A stretch of 64,000 bases of DNA, taken from assembly GCF_002770595.1 (NCBI RefSeq), contig NZ_CP022986.1, forward strand, positions 1,054,001 to 1,118,000, given 5' to 3'. Below are positions 44,323 through 54,152 of this stretch, piece after piece. The DNA is from Chryseobacterium camelliae. GTDB taxonomy: Bacteria; Bacteroidota; Bacteroidia; Flavobacteriales; Weeksellaceae. The position numbers and the translations under genes were made by a program. Each line of letters opens with the position of its first letter. Positions within the stretch are counted from its first letter, which is position 1. The notes under the pieces were generated by a model that made no database searches, was not told the origin of the DNA, and saw only the letters and a list, made by a program, of their open reading frames with translations.

Positions 44323-44632
44323 GACGGTGATGGATTAATTTTTATGACTGATCCGTGTCGGTTCAATAAGCAAATGTATAATAAAAGTTGGATAATTAAT
44401 CCCAGGCAAAGATTTTACAATAATCTTATATCAGGAACTGTCCCTGTCTGAAGCACAAATTCAAATACTCATTTACGGTAATCCACAGGGAAACAGGGAA
44501 TATCCTATCTATTTTTGTATGAAGATTAATCTATTACACAGCAAAAAAGACCCATAAAGCACAAATGATGAAAACCATAAAGCCCTGTACAGGTACAGGG
44601 CTTTATATTCAGGAATAAATCAGGAAGGTTGC
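44323..44632. other. Gap with terminator, otherwise nothing recognised
   Basis: About 310 nt between two minus-strand units. It holds the terminator at 44577-44606 and presumably the promoter of the Crp/Fnr gene, which I could not pin down. Confidence 0.4.
44577..44606 (-). terminator. Terminator of the RidA-family gene
   Basis: The perfect 14-bp arms ATAAAGCCCTGTAC and GTACAGGGCTTTAT flank a 2-nt centre, 26 nt after the stop of the RidA-family gene. Confidence 0.85.
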
Positions 44633-45022
44633 TTATTTCACTGCTGTGGCTTCCAGCTCCACTTTCAGGGTTTCAAAAAGGCTTTTTACTTCCAGCACGG
44701 TAGAAGCCTGCCTGATCCCGTTTTCGGTGAGCCATTCCTGTATAATACCGAAATGTTCGAATAGTTCTGATGCTGAGGTTGTATAGATGTTCAGCCGCAC
44801 AATATTGTTCAGCTCATATCCTGCTTCCCGGATTACTTGTTCAAGATTCCGGATGGTATGGATCAATTGCGATTTCATATCCTGATTGCTTGAAATGCCT
44901 TCATCACTGATGGCAGTCTGGCCCGAGACATATAAAGTACTTTCGACATTCCTTACTTCCACAGCCTGGACATAATTCCTTGTATCCTGCCATGTCCAAG
45001 GATTGATTACCTGTTTTTCCAT
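44633..45022 (-). CDS. RidA/YjgF family protein
   Basis: This 129-residue protein has the RidA fold signature 'YVQAVEVRNVESTLYVSGQTAISDEGI' and 'LNNIVRLNIYTTSASELFEHFG', with a C-terminal 'RQASTVLEVKSLFETLKVELEATAVK'. The active-site Arg that binds the imine carboxylate in true RidA is usually in 'RsaVqV.aLP'; here the corresponding segment is 'RQASTVLEVKSL', so it may belong to a RidA-like subgroup. RidA proteins hydrolyse reactive enamines and imines. A Crp-type box lies upstream. Confidence 0.88.
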   Translation of the reverse strand: MEKQVINPWTWQDTRNYVQAVEVRNVESTLYVSGQTAISDEGISSNQDMKSQLIHTIRNLEQVIREAGYELNNIVRLNIYTTSASELFEHFGIIQEWLTENGIRQASTVLEVKSLFETLKVELEATAVK

Positions 45023-45048
45023 TTGATAGTTATTTAAACTTAGGAGGC

Positions 45049-45056
45049 AAAATTCC
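45049..45056 (-). promoter_or_regulatory. Candidate -7 element (GAATTTTG) of the RidA-family gene
   Basis: On the minus strand GAATTTTG matches TAnnTTTG except at its first base. It lies 29.5 nt from the centre of the Crp-like box, the same distance as at the NmrA-like gene. Confidence 0.4.
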
Positions 45057-45077
45057 TGATATTGTATGGATGATGAC

Positions 45078-45093
45078 TGTGATGCAGATCACT
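45078..45093. promoter_or_regulatory. Crp-like box TGTGA-TGCAGA-TCACT
   Basis: The site differs at one base from the Crp consensus TGTGA-N6-TCACA. It lies directly after the stop of the Crp/Fnr gene and upstream of the RidA-family gene, centred about -41.5 from the predicted start. The upstream regulator is the likely binder. Confidence 0.6.
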
Positions 45094-45669
45094 TTATGTA
45101 TTCCTGTTTTTGTACAGCCGGCTCAGGGTCTCCCGTGAAACACCGAGATACAGTGATAATATCGATTTCGGAATTCTCTGGATCAGTGAGGGATAGAGCT
45201 GTAAAAACTGTTCATACCTTTTCTTTGCGGACAACGTGAGCAGCGAAAGAATCCTTTTCTGATTGGCGATATGTCCTTTAACGGACTTATCAAGAAAATA
45301 TCCTGACAAATGCGGATAACGTTCGGTAAGCATCCGGTAATCGTCATAGTGCAGGCTGAAAATTTCACTGTCTTCAATACACTGTAAGCTGGATATCGCC
45401 GGAACCCGATGGTAAAATGCAGAAAAATCTGTTTCCCACCAGTTTTCGAAAGCAAAAGACAGAATACATTCTTTCGCTTCATCATCTGTATAGAACAGCC
45501 TGACCAGTCCGGAAGCTATAAAGTAGATATAGCTGACCTTATGCCCTTCCCGGAAAACATAGCCTCCTTTATCCAGCTTTTGATGATGAAATAAATCTTT
45601 AACTTCAAGAAATTCCTGATCAGTCAGACGGTCAAACAGGTCTATGGTGTTTTTTGATACTTGCTCCAT
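45094..45669 (-). CDS. Crp/Fnr family transcriptional regulator
   Basis: This 191-residue protein has the cNMP-type beta-roll ('LDKGGYVFREGHKVSYIYFIASGLVRLFYTDDEAKECILSF', about 33-73), a long dimer helix, and a C-terminal helix-turn-helix 'IPKSILSLYLGVSRETLSRLYKNR'. It lacks the Fnr Cys cluster. It is followed after 71 nt by the RidA-family gene, and the gap contains a Crp-like box, which suggests that the regulator controls that gene. It is a distant paralogue of the regulator at 43762. Confidence 0.9.
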   Translation of the reverse strand: MEQVSKNTIDLFDRLTDQEFLEVKDLFHHQKLDKGGYVFREGHKVSYIYFIASGLVRLFYTDDEAKECILSFAFENWWETDFSAFYHRVPAISSLQCIEDSEIFSLHYDDYRMLTERYPHLSGYFLDKSVKGHIANQKRILSLLTLSAKKRYEQFLQLYPSLIQRIPKSILSLYLGVSRETLSRLYKNRNT

Positions 45670-45872
45670 TTTTCTTAACTTTGATCTGAATAATTCTATC
45701 GGACTATAAAGTTTCTTCCCTTTTTTCTGTTAGCCCGGTTTCCAACAATATACGCATTAAGTTTCATTACTATCCCGTTTACCAACAAATACATCCTCCA
45801 GGTTTTACCAAAACAGCTGTATGATCCAATGCATTTTAAACTTATCCATCATCATATTAATACCCCTTTATT

Positions 45873-46421
45873 ATGAATCAGAAAGAAAATATGAAAATAA
45901 TCATTACCGGAGGGCCCGGGATGGGCAAGACCTCAATTATCGGCTCCCTGAAAGAAATGGGATATTCTACTGTACCGGAGTCCGGGAGGGATATCATCAG
46001 GAACCAGACTGAAATCTGTGGAGACCGGCTTCCATGGAAAGACCGGAAAGGATTTGCTGAGGAAATGTTCCATCAGGCCATTGAAGATTTTAACTGTGCA
46101 GGCCGGCATGACAGCCTTACTTTTTTTGACCGGGGCTTACCTGATGCCATCGGTTACCTGATGCTTTGCAGCCTCCCTGTACCGGAAATCATGTGGCTTG
46201 CCGCAAAAGAATACCGTTACCATAAGAAAGTCTTCATAACGCCGCCGTGGAAAGAGATTTACATCCATGATGAAGAGCGCAGGCAGACTTTTGAGGAGGC
46301 CATGGCAACATTTGAAGTCATGAATACACTCTACCGGGATCTCGGGTACACCGTGATTGAAATTCCCAAAACTGCCATTTCTGAAAGAGCCGGATTTATA
46401 CTTCAGGAAACCGTGAAGTGA
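45873..46421 (+). CDS. AAA_28-type P-loop ATPase
   Basis: This 182-residue protein has a Walker A GGPGMGKTS at about residues 12-20, then 'VPESGRDIIRNQ' and a Walker B-like 'LTFFDRGLPDAIGY' near residue 90, the order of AAA_28 (nucleoside-kinase-like) proteins: 'vpE.aR.ii' and 'fDRG.pD'. They are small cytosolic P-loop proteins of uncertain substrate, possibly kinases. An internal ATG at residue 7 (45891) is another possible start. It converges with the MFS gene, 17 nt apart. Confidence 0.85.
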   Translation: MNQKENMKIIITGGPGMGKTSIIGSLKEMGYSTVPESGRDIIRNQTEICGDRLPWKDRKGFAEEMFHQAIEDFNCAGRHDSLTFFDRGLPDAIGYLMLCSLPVPEIMWLAAKEYRYHKKVFITPPWKEIYIHDEERRQTFEEAMATFEVMNTLYRDLGYTVIEIPKTAISERAGFILQETVK

Positions 46422-46438
46422 TAACGCTATTTCGATGA

Positions 46439-47707
46439 TCAAATTTTAACTTCATCGTTTTCCAGATTCCGCAGCCGGCGTGAGGCAAATCCTGAAAAAG
46501 CAATCAGTCCGCCCAGGAATCCAATCCCGATAAACAGCCCGCGTATTCCCAGCCATTCTCCGAGAGGATTAGCTATGAGAAGGCCTACAGGCGCTGCAAG
46601 TCCCATAATCATATTCAGTAAAGACAGTACCCTGCCCTGGATCTGGTTGGGGATTACCGTCTGCAGCAATGCCGTCAAAGGGGCATTGGCAAAAATAAAC
46701 GTCAGCGAACTGATCGTCCACCAGAATACGGCAAGCCAGAAAAGACCGGCAGGCATCAGTGCCACAAAGCTGATGGCAAAGCAGGATAAACCCAATCCGG
46801 TAAGAATCCATATCATTTTACGCTTTGGAGCTATTAGGGTAATGATAATTCCTCCGGCAACCATACCCACGCCGGCAAGTCCTTCCATGATGCCTACTTC
46901 CCTGACACTTCCTTTAAAATAATCCTTTACCAGAAGCGGTACAAACGTAAAAGTAGGCATGATAACGAGGACAATGCAGCCCAGCAGCAGGAAAAGCCTT
47001 TTCAGTCCCTGATGTTTCCATACAAGAACGATCCCCTCCTTTAGTTCTGATGCAATATTATGCAGAAGCGGCTGACCGTTCCCGGGTTTCCTGTATTGCG
47101 GAATTGAAAAAAAGAATAATGGTGCAATACCCAGCAGAGCGGTAAAAACATCGATGCTTAAAGCCCATCCTAAAGGCATGGTACTTACTGCCAGCGCACC
47201 CAGCGGAGCACTCGCTACAAGTGTGGCTCCGTACAGTATCTGATTCAGGCCTGCAGCACGCGGCAGAAAGTCTTTGGGAACAAGCATTGCCGCGCTGGCT
47301 TCGGCCGCCGGAGCCTGGAAAGCCTGCATCCCTCCCCTGATGCCCATCATAACGTAAATATGCCATAATTCTATCTTATCTGTGATAAACAGAAGCATCA
47401 GCCCCGCCATACAGACCGCACTTACGGCATCTGCAACGATCATGATCATTTTCCGGCTGTACCGGTCCGCAAATACACCTCCTACAGGGCTCAGCAATGC
47501 CTGCGGTAACAGGGCAACCGTTCCGGCCATGGCAAGTTTGCTGACACTTCCGGTAGTATCGGCAATCCACCACATCAGCACAAACTGTGTGAGTGCAGAA
47601 CCGATAATGGAAAAGGCCTGTCCGGAAAAAATACACCAGTAACGCTTCTGCCAGCCTGTCCCTGTTAGGCTCAGTTCATTTTGAGTATGTTCTTCATCTG
47701 AAATCAT
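46439..47707 (-). CDS. MFS transporter (EntS/MFS_3-like exporter)
   Basis: This 422-residue protein has twelve predicted TM helices. The opening 'WQKRYWCIFSGQAFSIIGSALTQFVLMWWIADTTGSVSKLAMAGTVALLPQALLSPVGGVFADRYSRKMIMIVAD' is the typical MFS_3 N-terminus with the DRYSRK loop of motif A. This group exports siderophores, macrolides or other drugs. Substrate cannot be told. It stands alone between the ATPase gene and the two-component pair. Confidence 0.9.
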   Translation of the reverse strand: MISDEEHTQNELSLTGTGWQKRYWCIFSGQAFSIIGSALTQFVLMWWIADTTGSVSKLAMAGTVALLPQALLSPVGGVFADRYSRKMIMIVADAVSAVCMAGLMLLFITDKIELWHIYVMMGIRGGMQAFQAPAAEASAAMLVPKDFLPRAAGLNQILYGATLVASAPLGALAVSTMPLGWALSIDVFTALLGIAPLFFFSIPQYRKPGNGQPLLHNIASELKEGIVLVWKHQGLKRLFLLLGCIVLVIMPTFTFVPLLVKDYFKGSVREVGIMEGLAGVGMVAGGIIITLIAPKRKMIWILTGLGLSCFAISFVALMPAGLFWLAVFWWTISSLTFIFANAPLTALLQTVIPNQIQGRVLSLLNMIMGLAAPVGLLIANPLGEWLGIRGLFIGIGFLGGLIAFSGFASRRLRNLENDEVKI

Positions 47708-47743
47708 AGCAATGTTACTTTTTATACTATACTGACCGTTGCA

Positions 47744-48502
47744 TTACCTGTCCAGCCACAATTTAAACTGTGGCATCCTGATGCGGCTGACAATGACTTC
47801 CGCATCCCGGTTTCTCTTCAATATGATTTTTGCTTTTTCACCAAAATACTTGTGGATGCTTTCTATACTGTTAACATGCAGGATATACTGCCGGTTCACC
47901 CGGAAGAAAAACTGCGGATCCAGCTGCTCTTCCAGTTCATCAAGGGTATACGGAACAGCAACAGAACTACCGTCCAGCACCACGAAATAGACGATCTTAT
48001 TCTCCAGGCAGATATAATCAATCTCTTCGGTGGGTATTATCTTATACGTTTCCCGGTAATGCAGCAGAAAACGGTTCCGGTAGGTCTTCTGCCGGGTCTT
48101 CAGCATTTCCAAGATTGCGCCCGCATCGTCCCCGGAGAACTGCGGACGGGTGGTACGGGTTACTTTTTCAAGGGCCTCTTCCAGCTCTTCCCGGACAATA
48201 GGTTTCAGAAGATAAGCTGCGCCGTACACTTTGAAAGCCTGCAAAGCATATTCATCATAAGCTGTAGTAAAGATGACCGGTGCCCGGACATCTGCTCTTT
48301 TGAAAATCTCAAATGATAAACCATCCGCAAGCCGGATATCCATAAAGATGACATCAGGCTGACGGTGGGAAACCAGCCAGTCCACACTGTCCTGTACGGT
48401 GGGAAGAACGGCTAGCATATGGGCCTGATCCGTTGTCTTCTCTACCATGCTCTTCAGCAATTCTGCATTATGCTGTTCGTCTTCTATGATGATATACTCC
48501 AT
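47744..48502 (-). CDS. LytTR-family response regulator
   Basis: This 252-residue protein has an N-terminal receiver domain with the phosphorylatable Asp55 in IFMDIRLADG, the Thr/Lys positions in 'VIFTTAYDEYAL' and 'YLLKPI', and a C-terminal LytTR DNA-binding domain ('RNRFLLHYRETYKIIPTEEIDYICLE' to 'RRMPQFKLW'-like end). It follows the histidine kinase by 9 nt and is the last gene of the RND system 2 operon, so it likely controls that efflux operon. Confidence 0.92.
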   Translation of the reverse strand: MEYIIIEDEQHNAELLKSMVEKTTDQAHMLAVLPTVQDSVDWLVSHRQPDVIFMDIRLADGLSFEIFKRADVRAPVIFTTAYDEYALQAFKVYGAAYLLKPIVREELEEALEKVTRTTRPQFSGDDAGAILEMLKTRQKTYRNRFLLHYRETYKIIPTEEIDYICLENKIVYFVVLDGSSVAVPYTLDELEEQLDPQFFFRVNRQYILHVNSIESIHKYFGEKAKIILKRNRDAEVIVSRIRMPQFKLWLDR

Positions 48503-48511
48503 ACTATTCCG

Positions 48512-49615
48512 TTATAAATTCAATAGGGGCAAAACCACCTCAAAAGAGTCCGGGGTTTCTATGATTTCCGGGGTTACATTGTCCAGTAACTGGTAACGTT
48601 CCCGGATATTTTTTAATCCCAGTCCGGTGCTTTTATAATCGATATTGATGCGCTGAAGATTATTCCTCACGGTGATCTTACCGTTTCCGAGACTTTCCAG
48701 AGACAGCTTCAGCGGCTGCCTGAGTGTTGAAATGTTGTGCTTGATGGCATTTTCCAGCAACAGCTGTAAAGTGACCGGCGGAATCCCTTTTCTTTTATCT
48801 TCTTCTGTAATCTGCACCGAAAGCTGAATGGTTTCCCCATGCCGTATCCTGATCAGATGGAAATACAGATCCACAAATTTCATCTCTTCTGCCAGCGTTA
48901 CCACATCTTTTTTAGCGGTAGTCAGGATATAGCGGTACACCCTGGATAAATTGGACAGGAACTCCTGCGCAGCATTCCGGTCCGTTTCAATCAGCTGGGT
49001 AAGGATGCTGAAATTATTGAACAGGAAATGAGGGTCCAGCTGAAGCTTCAGTACCTGCAATTCGGCCTGGAGCGCATTTTCTTTCAGCTGGTGGGACAGC
49101 AGTTCAAGGCTGGCGGTTTCAATTACCTTGGCTTTCCAGCGGGCAAAAAAGAAAAACGAATAATAAAAGCTGTTGACAAATGCAGCAACCACGATGTTAA
49201 CCACCAGGTAAGCACGGACCGACAGCTCGGTTTCTTTATCATCCACTGAAGGTCCGGGCCATATCCAATCATACACAGCATCCTCCAGATACAGCAGCAG
49301 GCACATACAGGCAATGACTACGATGGTGGTAATGATAAAGTGCACAAGGATATTATTGCCGTACACTGCCCGACGATGAACCCATCCGGAGAGCAGCCGG
49401 ATAACACCGAAAATAACGGCATACATCAATATGCTTCCGGAAAGGGTCAGTGCGATTTCAAACCACGCCGCTTCACTATAGAAATCCCACCATTTGCTGG
49501 AAGGGTTCAGAAGGTACTGGATCAGGATAGCCAGCCCCAGTGAGACCGGCACGCCGCTCCACTGGAAAAGCCTTTTCCCGAATAAACCTGTGTTTTCCCT
49601 GCTGTGAATACTCAT
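48512..49615 (-). CDS. LytS-type sensor histidine kinase
   Basis: This 367-residue protein has four N-terminal TM helices (about 18-37, 51-71, 86-108, 130-160) and the His_kinase domain 'LQLDPHFLFNNFSILTQLIETD' with the phospho-acceptor His196. An HATPase segment follows with 'LLLENAIKHNI' (N-box) and 'TGLGLKNIRERYQLL' (G-box). The first ATG abuts the end of the channel gene with no gap. It probably senses a membrane or envelope signal and phosphorylates the downstream LytTR regulator. Confidence 0.92.
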   Translation of the reverse strand: MSIHSRENTGLFGKRLFQWSGVPVSLGLAILIQYLLNPSSKWWDFYSEAAWFEIALTLSGSILMYAVIFGVIRLLSGWVHRRAVYGNNILVHFIITTIVVIACMCLLLYLEDAVYDWIWPGPSVDDKETELSVRAYLVVNIVVAAFVNSFYYSFFFFARWKAKVIETASLELLSHQLKENALQAELQVLKLQLDPHFLFNNFSILTQLIETDRNAAQEFLSNLSRVYRYILTTAKKDVVTLAEEMKFVDLYFHLIRIRHGETIQLSVQITEEDKRKGIPPVTLQLLLENAIKHNISTLRQPLKLSLESLGNGKITVRNNLQRINIDYKSTGLGLKNIRERYQLLDNVTPEIIETPDSFEVVLPLLNL

Positions 49616-51010
49616 TTAATTTCCGCCTAAAGATTTGTAAAGAGCAATATAGGTATTTATTTCTTTCTGTGCCGCTGCCGTATAGGCCAGCTCTGCCTGG
49701 AAAGCACTTTGCTGTACCGTTAAAACTTCCAGGTAATTTGCCTCTCCGTACCGGTAGAGCAGCTGTGCATCTGCAATAGCTTTATCCATTGCTTTTTTAC
49801 GGTTGTTTACCTCATACAGCTGTTCCTTCACCTGGATTATATTATTCAAGGCTGAACTCACTTCTTCTACTGCCCCTACCACAGATTTCCGGAAGGCATG
49901 TACTGCAGCTTCCCTTTGGTGGACGGCCTGTTCATAGCCTGACCGGATACTTCTCCTGTTGAACAGCGGCTGTGTTAATCCAGCAGCCGCAGTCCCGAAC
50001 AGGGATCCCGGAATGGAAAACCAATTGGCCAGGTTAGTAGCGTTGGAACCGCCCTGTGCCGTAATCTTCAGGCTGGGGTAAAATTCGGTTTTGGCTATAC
50101 CAACCCGTGCGGAAGCCGCCTGCAACAATAATTCCTGCTGTTTTACATCCGGGCGGTTGGCCAGGAGGTCAGCCGGAATTCCGGCTTCAAGATCTGCTGC
50201 AAAGGCATAACTCCCGAACTGCCCGGAGCGCTTTACGGCATCAGGATAATTTCCTGCCAGAGCCTGTAAGGCATTTTCCTGTGCTTTGATGCTGGCTGTG
50301 ATATCCGGGATCAGTGCACGGGTCTCAGCCAGCTGGGCTTCTGCCTGTTTGATGGCCAGTGCCGTCACATCGCCTACTGCATACTGGGTTTTCAGCATCG
50401 CAACGGTTTCCTGCATGCTTTTTTCAACCTGCCGGGTAATTTTCAGCTGCTCATCCAGGCTCAGGAGGTTATAATAGGCCTGTGCCGCCTGCGCGATCAG
50501 CTGTACACGCAAGGCCCGCCTGTTTTCAGCTCTGCTGAGGTAGTTGGCCAGCGATTCTTCCCGCTGTCTTTTCAGTTTTCCCCAGAAATCGATATCCCAG
50601 GAAACTACCGGCGCAAAATTATATTCCTGAAAAACCACGCCGCCACCGAAGGAAGCCTGCATACTGTTTTTAGACAGCCGCTGTATCCCGGTGTTAACCT
50701 GTAAGCTGATATCGGGAAGGTAATTCAGTTTTACACTTTTCAGCTGGGCTTCAGAAGCCAGGATTTCCTCCGAAGCCACAAGCAGGTCCGGATTTTTTGC
50801 CATCACCTGATCCAGCAGGGCAATCAGTTCCCTGTCCTTGAAAAAATCACGGTAGGTTGGGATTTCGGATGTTTTTGCAGTTTCCGGAGACCCGTTAAAT
50901 GATGCAGGCATACCAAGTTCCGGCCGTTGATAATCCTGGGTTACCTTGCAGGATTGCAACAGCCCGGAAAGGGCAATGGCTATCAAACTATATTGTGTGA
51001 GTGTTTTCAT
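49616..51010 (-). CDS. TolC-family outer-membrane efflux lipoprotein (RND system 2)
   Basis: This 464-residue protein has a lipoprotein signal (LIAIALSGLLQSCKV, Cys near residue 21) and two OEP repeats ('NPDLLVASEEILASEAQLKSVKLNYLPDISLQV' and 'NRPDVKQQELLLQAASARVGIAKTEFYPSLKITA'). The length and order match OprM/NodT-type channels. Its start overlaps the pump gene by 23 nt and its stop abuts the histidine kinase. It is the outer-membrane part of RND system 2. Confidence 0.93.
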   Translation of the reverse strand: MKTLTQYSLIAIALSGLLQSCKVTQDYQRPELGMPASFNGSPETAKTSEIPTYRDFFKDRELIALLDQVMAKNPDLLVASEEILASEAQLKSVKLNYLPDISLQVNTGIQRLSKNSMQASFGGGVVFQEYNFAPVVSWDIDFWGKLKRQREESLANYLSRAENRRALRVQLIAQAAQAYYNLLSLDEQLKITRQVEKSMQETVAMLKTQYAVGDVTALAIKQAEAQLAETRALIPDITASIKAQENALQALAGNYPDAVKRSGQFGSYAFAADLEAGIPADLLANRPDVKQQELLLQAASARVGIAKTEFYPSLKITAQGGSNATNLANWFSIPGSLFGTAAAGLTQPLFNRRSIRSGYEQAVHQREAAVHAFRKSVVGAVEEVSSALNNIIQVKEQLYEVNNRKKAMDKAIADAQLLYRYGEANYLEVLTVQQSAFQAELAYTAAAQKEINTYIALYKSLGGN

Positions 51011-54000
51011 CTCTCTGGTTTTTATTGATTGATACTTTATCCTGCAGCCACTGGAACACCATATACAGAACCGGGATGATCACCACCCCCAGGATCACGC
51101 CGCTTAAAATTCCTCCGGCTGCACTGATGCTGATGGAGCGGTTACCCATTGCAGTTCCGCCTTTGGCAAACATCAGCGGTATGAGTCCGGCAACAAAGGC
51201 AAAAGAGGTCATCAGGATCGGACGAAGACGCATTTTTGCCCCTGCTATGCCGGCTTCAAAGACAGACAGCCCTGTTTTGCGCTGCTGAATGGCAAATTCC
51301 ACGATCAGGATGGCATTTTTAGCCAAAAGCCCTACAAGCATGATCAATGCGATCTGGACATAAATATTATTATCGATACCGGCGAATCCTGTGGCGATAA
51401 AGACCCCTAAAATCCCTGTCGGGAGGGACAGCATTACTGCCAGGGGCAACAGGTAGCTTTCATACTGGGCAGCAAGCAGGAAGTAGACAAACAGGATGCT
51501 CAGACCGAAAATAAAGATCATCTGCGAACCCGAATTACGTTCCTGCAAGCTGAGCCCCCCATATTCATAACTGTAGCCTTTCGGCAGTTCTTTGCTCAGC
51601 ACCTCATCGATTACGCTCATGACCTTCCCGGTACTGGCCCCGCCGGCGGCATTCGCATTCACCGAAATGCTGTTATAGAGGTTATACCGGCTGATTACCT
51701 GAGGCCCGTAGACTTTTTTAAGGCTGACCAGTGTAGATACCGGAACCATTTTATTGTCGCGGTTGCGGATCATAATGTTGTCCAGAGAAGCTTCGTTTTT
51801 CCGGAATTCCGCTTCAGACCGTACGTTGACCCGGTATAATCTTCCGAAACGGATGAAATCTGTCGTTTGGGAACCGGTTAGGTACAGCTGCATCACATCC
51901 ATGATTTCTTTGGGAGTAAGGCCCAGCTGCTGCGCTTTGTCTTCATCCAGCACCACTTCATACTGCGGATAATCGCTTCGGAAACTGGTGAATGCAGTCC
52001 CGATCTCCGGCCTTTTGCTTAAAGCGTCAATCACTTTCCTGCTGACCTTTTCAAAGTCGGCAATACTTCCTGAAGCCCGGTCCTGAAGCACAAACTCCAC
52101 ACCTCCCGCATTTCCGAATCCTTCCACTGCCGGATTCCTGAAAATCATGAATTCTCCTTTAATTTTTCCTTTGACTGCAGCCTGTATTTTTTCCATCACC
52201 TTATTCATATCAGATACTTCTCCCCTGGCTTTTGGATTTTTAAGGGTAATGAACCCCATGGCGGAATTGGGTGAAGCTGCTGAGCTGAACAGGTTAAACC
52301 CGGAAACAGTACTGATACTTTTCACCTCGGGCATCCGGCGGACAATTTCCGTTGCCTTTTCCATTTCGCGCGTGATGTATTGCAAGTTGGCACCGGCCTG
52401 AAGGTTGACCACGAAAGTAAGGTTATTGTCATCCTCCTCCGGAATAAAGCCTTTCTGGGCATTGTTCATCAGGAAGAACGCACCAAAAGCAATGAGTGCT
52501 AATGCCCCGAGGGCAATGATCTTTCTTTTTCCTAAAAACCGGATCGCACCTACATACTTATCGGTCAGCCGTTCAAAACCGGCATTGAAAGCGCTGGCAA
52601 ACCTTTGGGTAAACTTTTTGTTTTTCCCTTCATTTTCCGGATGATGGTTTTTCAGCAGTAAAGCACATAAAGCCGGGCTTAAAGTAAGGGCATTAACAGC
52701 TGAAATCAGAATCGCGATAGCCAGTGTATAAGAGAACTGTTTATAAAAAACTCCGGCCGGACCTTCCATAAAACCTACAGGAAGGAAAACGGCCGACATC
52801 ACGAGGGTAATCGAAATAATAGCCCCGCTGATTTCACTCATGGCCGAAGCGGTCGCCGTTCCGGCATGTTCACCGGTCTCTTCCATTTTTGCATGGATGG
52901 CTTCTACCACCACGATGGCATCATCCACCACAATTCCAATGGCCAGCACCAGCGCAAACAGGGTGAGCACATTCACCGAAAACCCGATCAGGTACATGAA
53001 AAAGACGGTCCCGATGATGGATACGGGAACGGCAATGGCCGGAATGATAGTCGACCTGAAATCCTGGAGAAACACCAGCACTACGATGAACACCAATACA
53101 AAAGCTTCGATCAGGGTGGATTTCATTTGTGAGATGGACGCATCTAGACGGTCTTTCGTATTCTGGATGATCTCGAACTTAATGCCGTCCGGCACGCCTG
53201 TCTGGAATTTCTTCAAGGACTCCTGAACTTTGATGGCAATTTCGTTGGCGTTGGAACCACTGGCCTGGATGACAGAAAATACCACTGAAGGCTTTCCATC
53301 CGTAAAAGTATCGCTGGAATAATTGGACAGCCCGAATTCAATCCTGGCTACATCCGTCAGCCGCAAGACAGAGCCGTCCGTTTTCGAGCGCAAAATGATC
53401 CTTTCAAATTCTTCAGGCTTGTTCAGTTTTCCTTTGTACCGCAATACGTATTGCAACTGAGCATCCGATTCTTCTCCCAGAGCCCCGGGCGAAGATTCAA
53501 AGCTGTAGTTCTGGATCGCCGTTTCCACATCGGAAGGAACCAGACCGTAAGCGGCCAGTTTCGACGGATTGATCCAGACCCGGACGGAATAGTCTTTGGC
53601 TCCGTAAAGCGTAACATTTCCTACTCCGGGAATCCTTTTCAGTTCGGGAACCAGGTTAATATTAGCATAATTCTGAAGGAAAGCCTCGTCATACAGTTCC
53701 GGTTTCTCACTGTTGATATTCACGACCATCAGGTTGCTGGTCTGCTGTTTGGTCGTAGTCAGCCCCAAACGGATTACTTCCACAGGAAGCTGGGCATTGA
53801 CCTGTGCCACCCGGTTCTGAACATTGACGGCCGCCTGATCCGGATCTACCCCTTGCTTAAAAATAATGGTAATGGAAAAACCTCCGTCGTTCGAAGCACT
53901 GGAAGTCATGTACTGCATGTTTTCCACTCCGTTGATCGCCTGCTCCAGCGGTGTGATCACAGAACGGATCACACTCTCTGCATTGGCTCCGGGATAAACA

Positions 54001-54140
54001 CCGGATACAAAAACGGTAGGCGGAGCAATCTCCGGAAATTGCGTCATCGGGATGCGTTGCAGACCTACAACGCCCAGCAGCACGAGTATGATGGAAATCA
54101 CCGTTGCCAGAACGGGTCTTTTAATAATTTTGTTCAACAT
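50988..54140 (-). CDS. RND multidrug efflux pump, HAE1 family (system 2)
   Basis: This 1050-residue protein has the same architecture as the pump at 26455 but keeps the canonical TM4 pair in GIVVDDAIVVVEAI. Other landmarks are the N-terminal 'MLNKIIKRPVLATVISIILVLLGVVGL', 'SEISGAIISITLVMSAVFLPVGFMEGP', and the C-terminal 'GLLAKNAILIVEFAIQQRKTG'. It exports amphiphilic drugs from the periplasm with the adaptor and channel of the same operon. It starts 12 nt after the adaptor gene. Confidence 0.93.
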   Translation of the reverse strand: MLNKIIKRPVLATVISIILVLLGVVGLQRIPMTQFPEIAPPTVFVSGVYPGANAESVIRSVITPLEQAINGVENMQYMTSSASNDGGFSITIIFKQGVDPDQAAVNVQNRVAQVNAQLPVEVIRLGLTTTKQQTSNLMVVNINSEKPELYDEAFLQNYANINLVPELKRIPGVGNVTLYGAKDYSVRVWINPSKLAAYGLVPSDVETAIQNYSFESSPGALGEESDAQLQYVLRYKGKLNKPEEFERIILRSKTDGSVLRLTDVARIEFGLSNYSSDTFTDGKPSVVFSVIQASGSNANEIAIKVQESLKKFQTGVPDGIKFEIIQNTKDRLDASISQMKSTLIEAFVLVFIVVLVFLQDFRSTIIPAIAVPVSIIGTVFFMYLIGFSVNVLTLFALVLAIGIVVDDAIVVVEAIHAKMEETGEHAGTATASAMSEISGAIISITLVMSAVFLPVGFMEGPAGVFYKQFSYTLAIAILISAVNALTLSPALCALLLKNHHPENEGKNKKFTQRFASAFNAGFERLTDKYVGAIRFLGKRKIIALGALALIAFGAFFLMNNAQKGFIPEEDDNNLTFVVNLQAGANLQYITREMEKATEIVRRMPEVKSISTVSGFNLFSSAASPNSAMGFITLKNPKARGEVSDMNKVMEKIQAAVKGKIKGEFMIFRNPAVEGFGNAGGVEFVLQDRASGSIADFEKVSRKVIDALSKRPEIGTAFTSFRSDYPQYEVVLDEDKAQQLGLTPKEIMDVMQLYLTGSQTTDFIRFGRLYRVNVRSEAEFRKNEASLDNIMIRNRDNKMVPVSTLVSLKKVYGPQVISRYNLYNSISVNANAAGGASTGKVMSVIDEVLSKELPKGYSYEYGGLSLQERNSGSQMIFIFGLSILFVYFLLAAQYESYLLPLAVMLSLPTGILGVFIATGFAGIDNNIYVQIALIMLVGLLAKNAILIVEFAIQQRKTGLSVFEAGIAGAKMRLRPILMTSFAFVAGLIPLMFAKGGTAMGNRSISISAAGGILSGVILGVVIIPVLYMVFQWLQDKVSINKNQRDENTHTI

Positions 54141-54152
54141 AATTCAGCAGTT

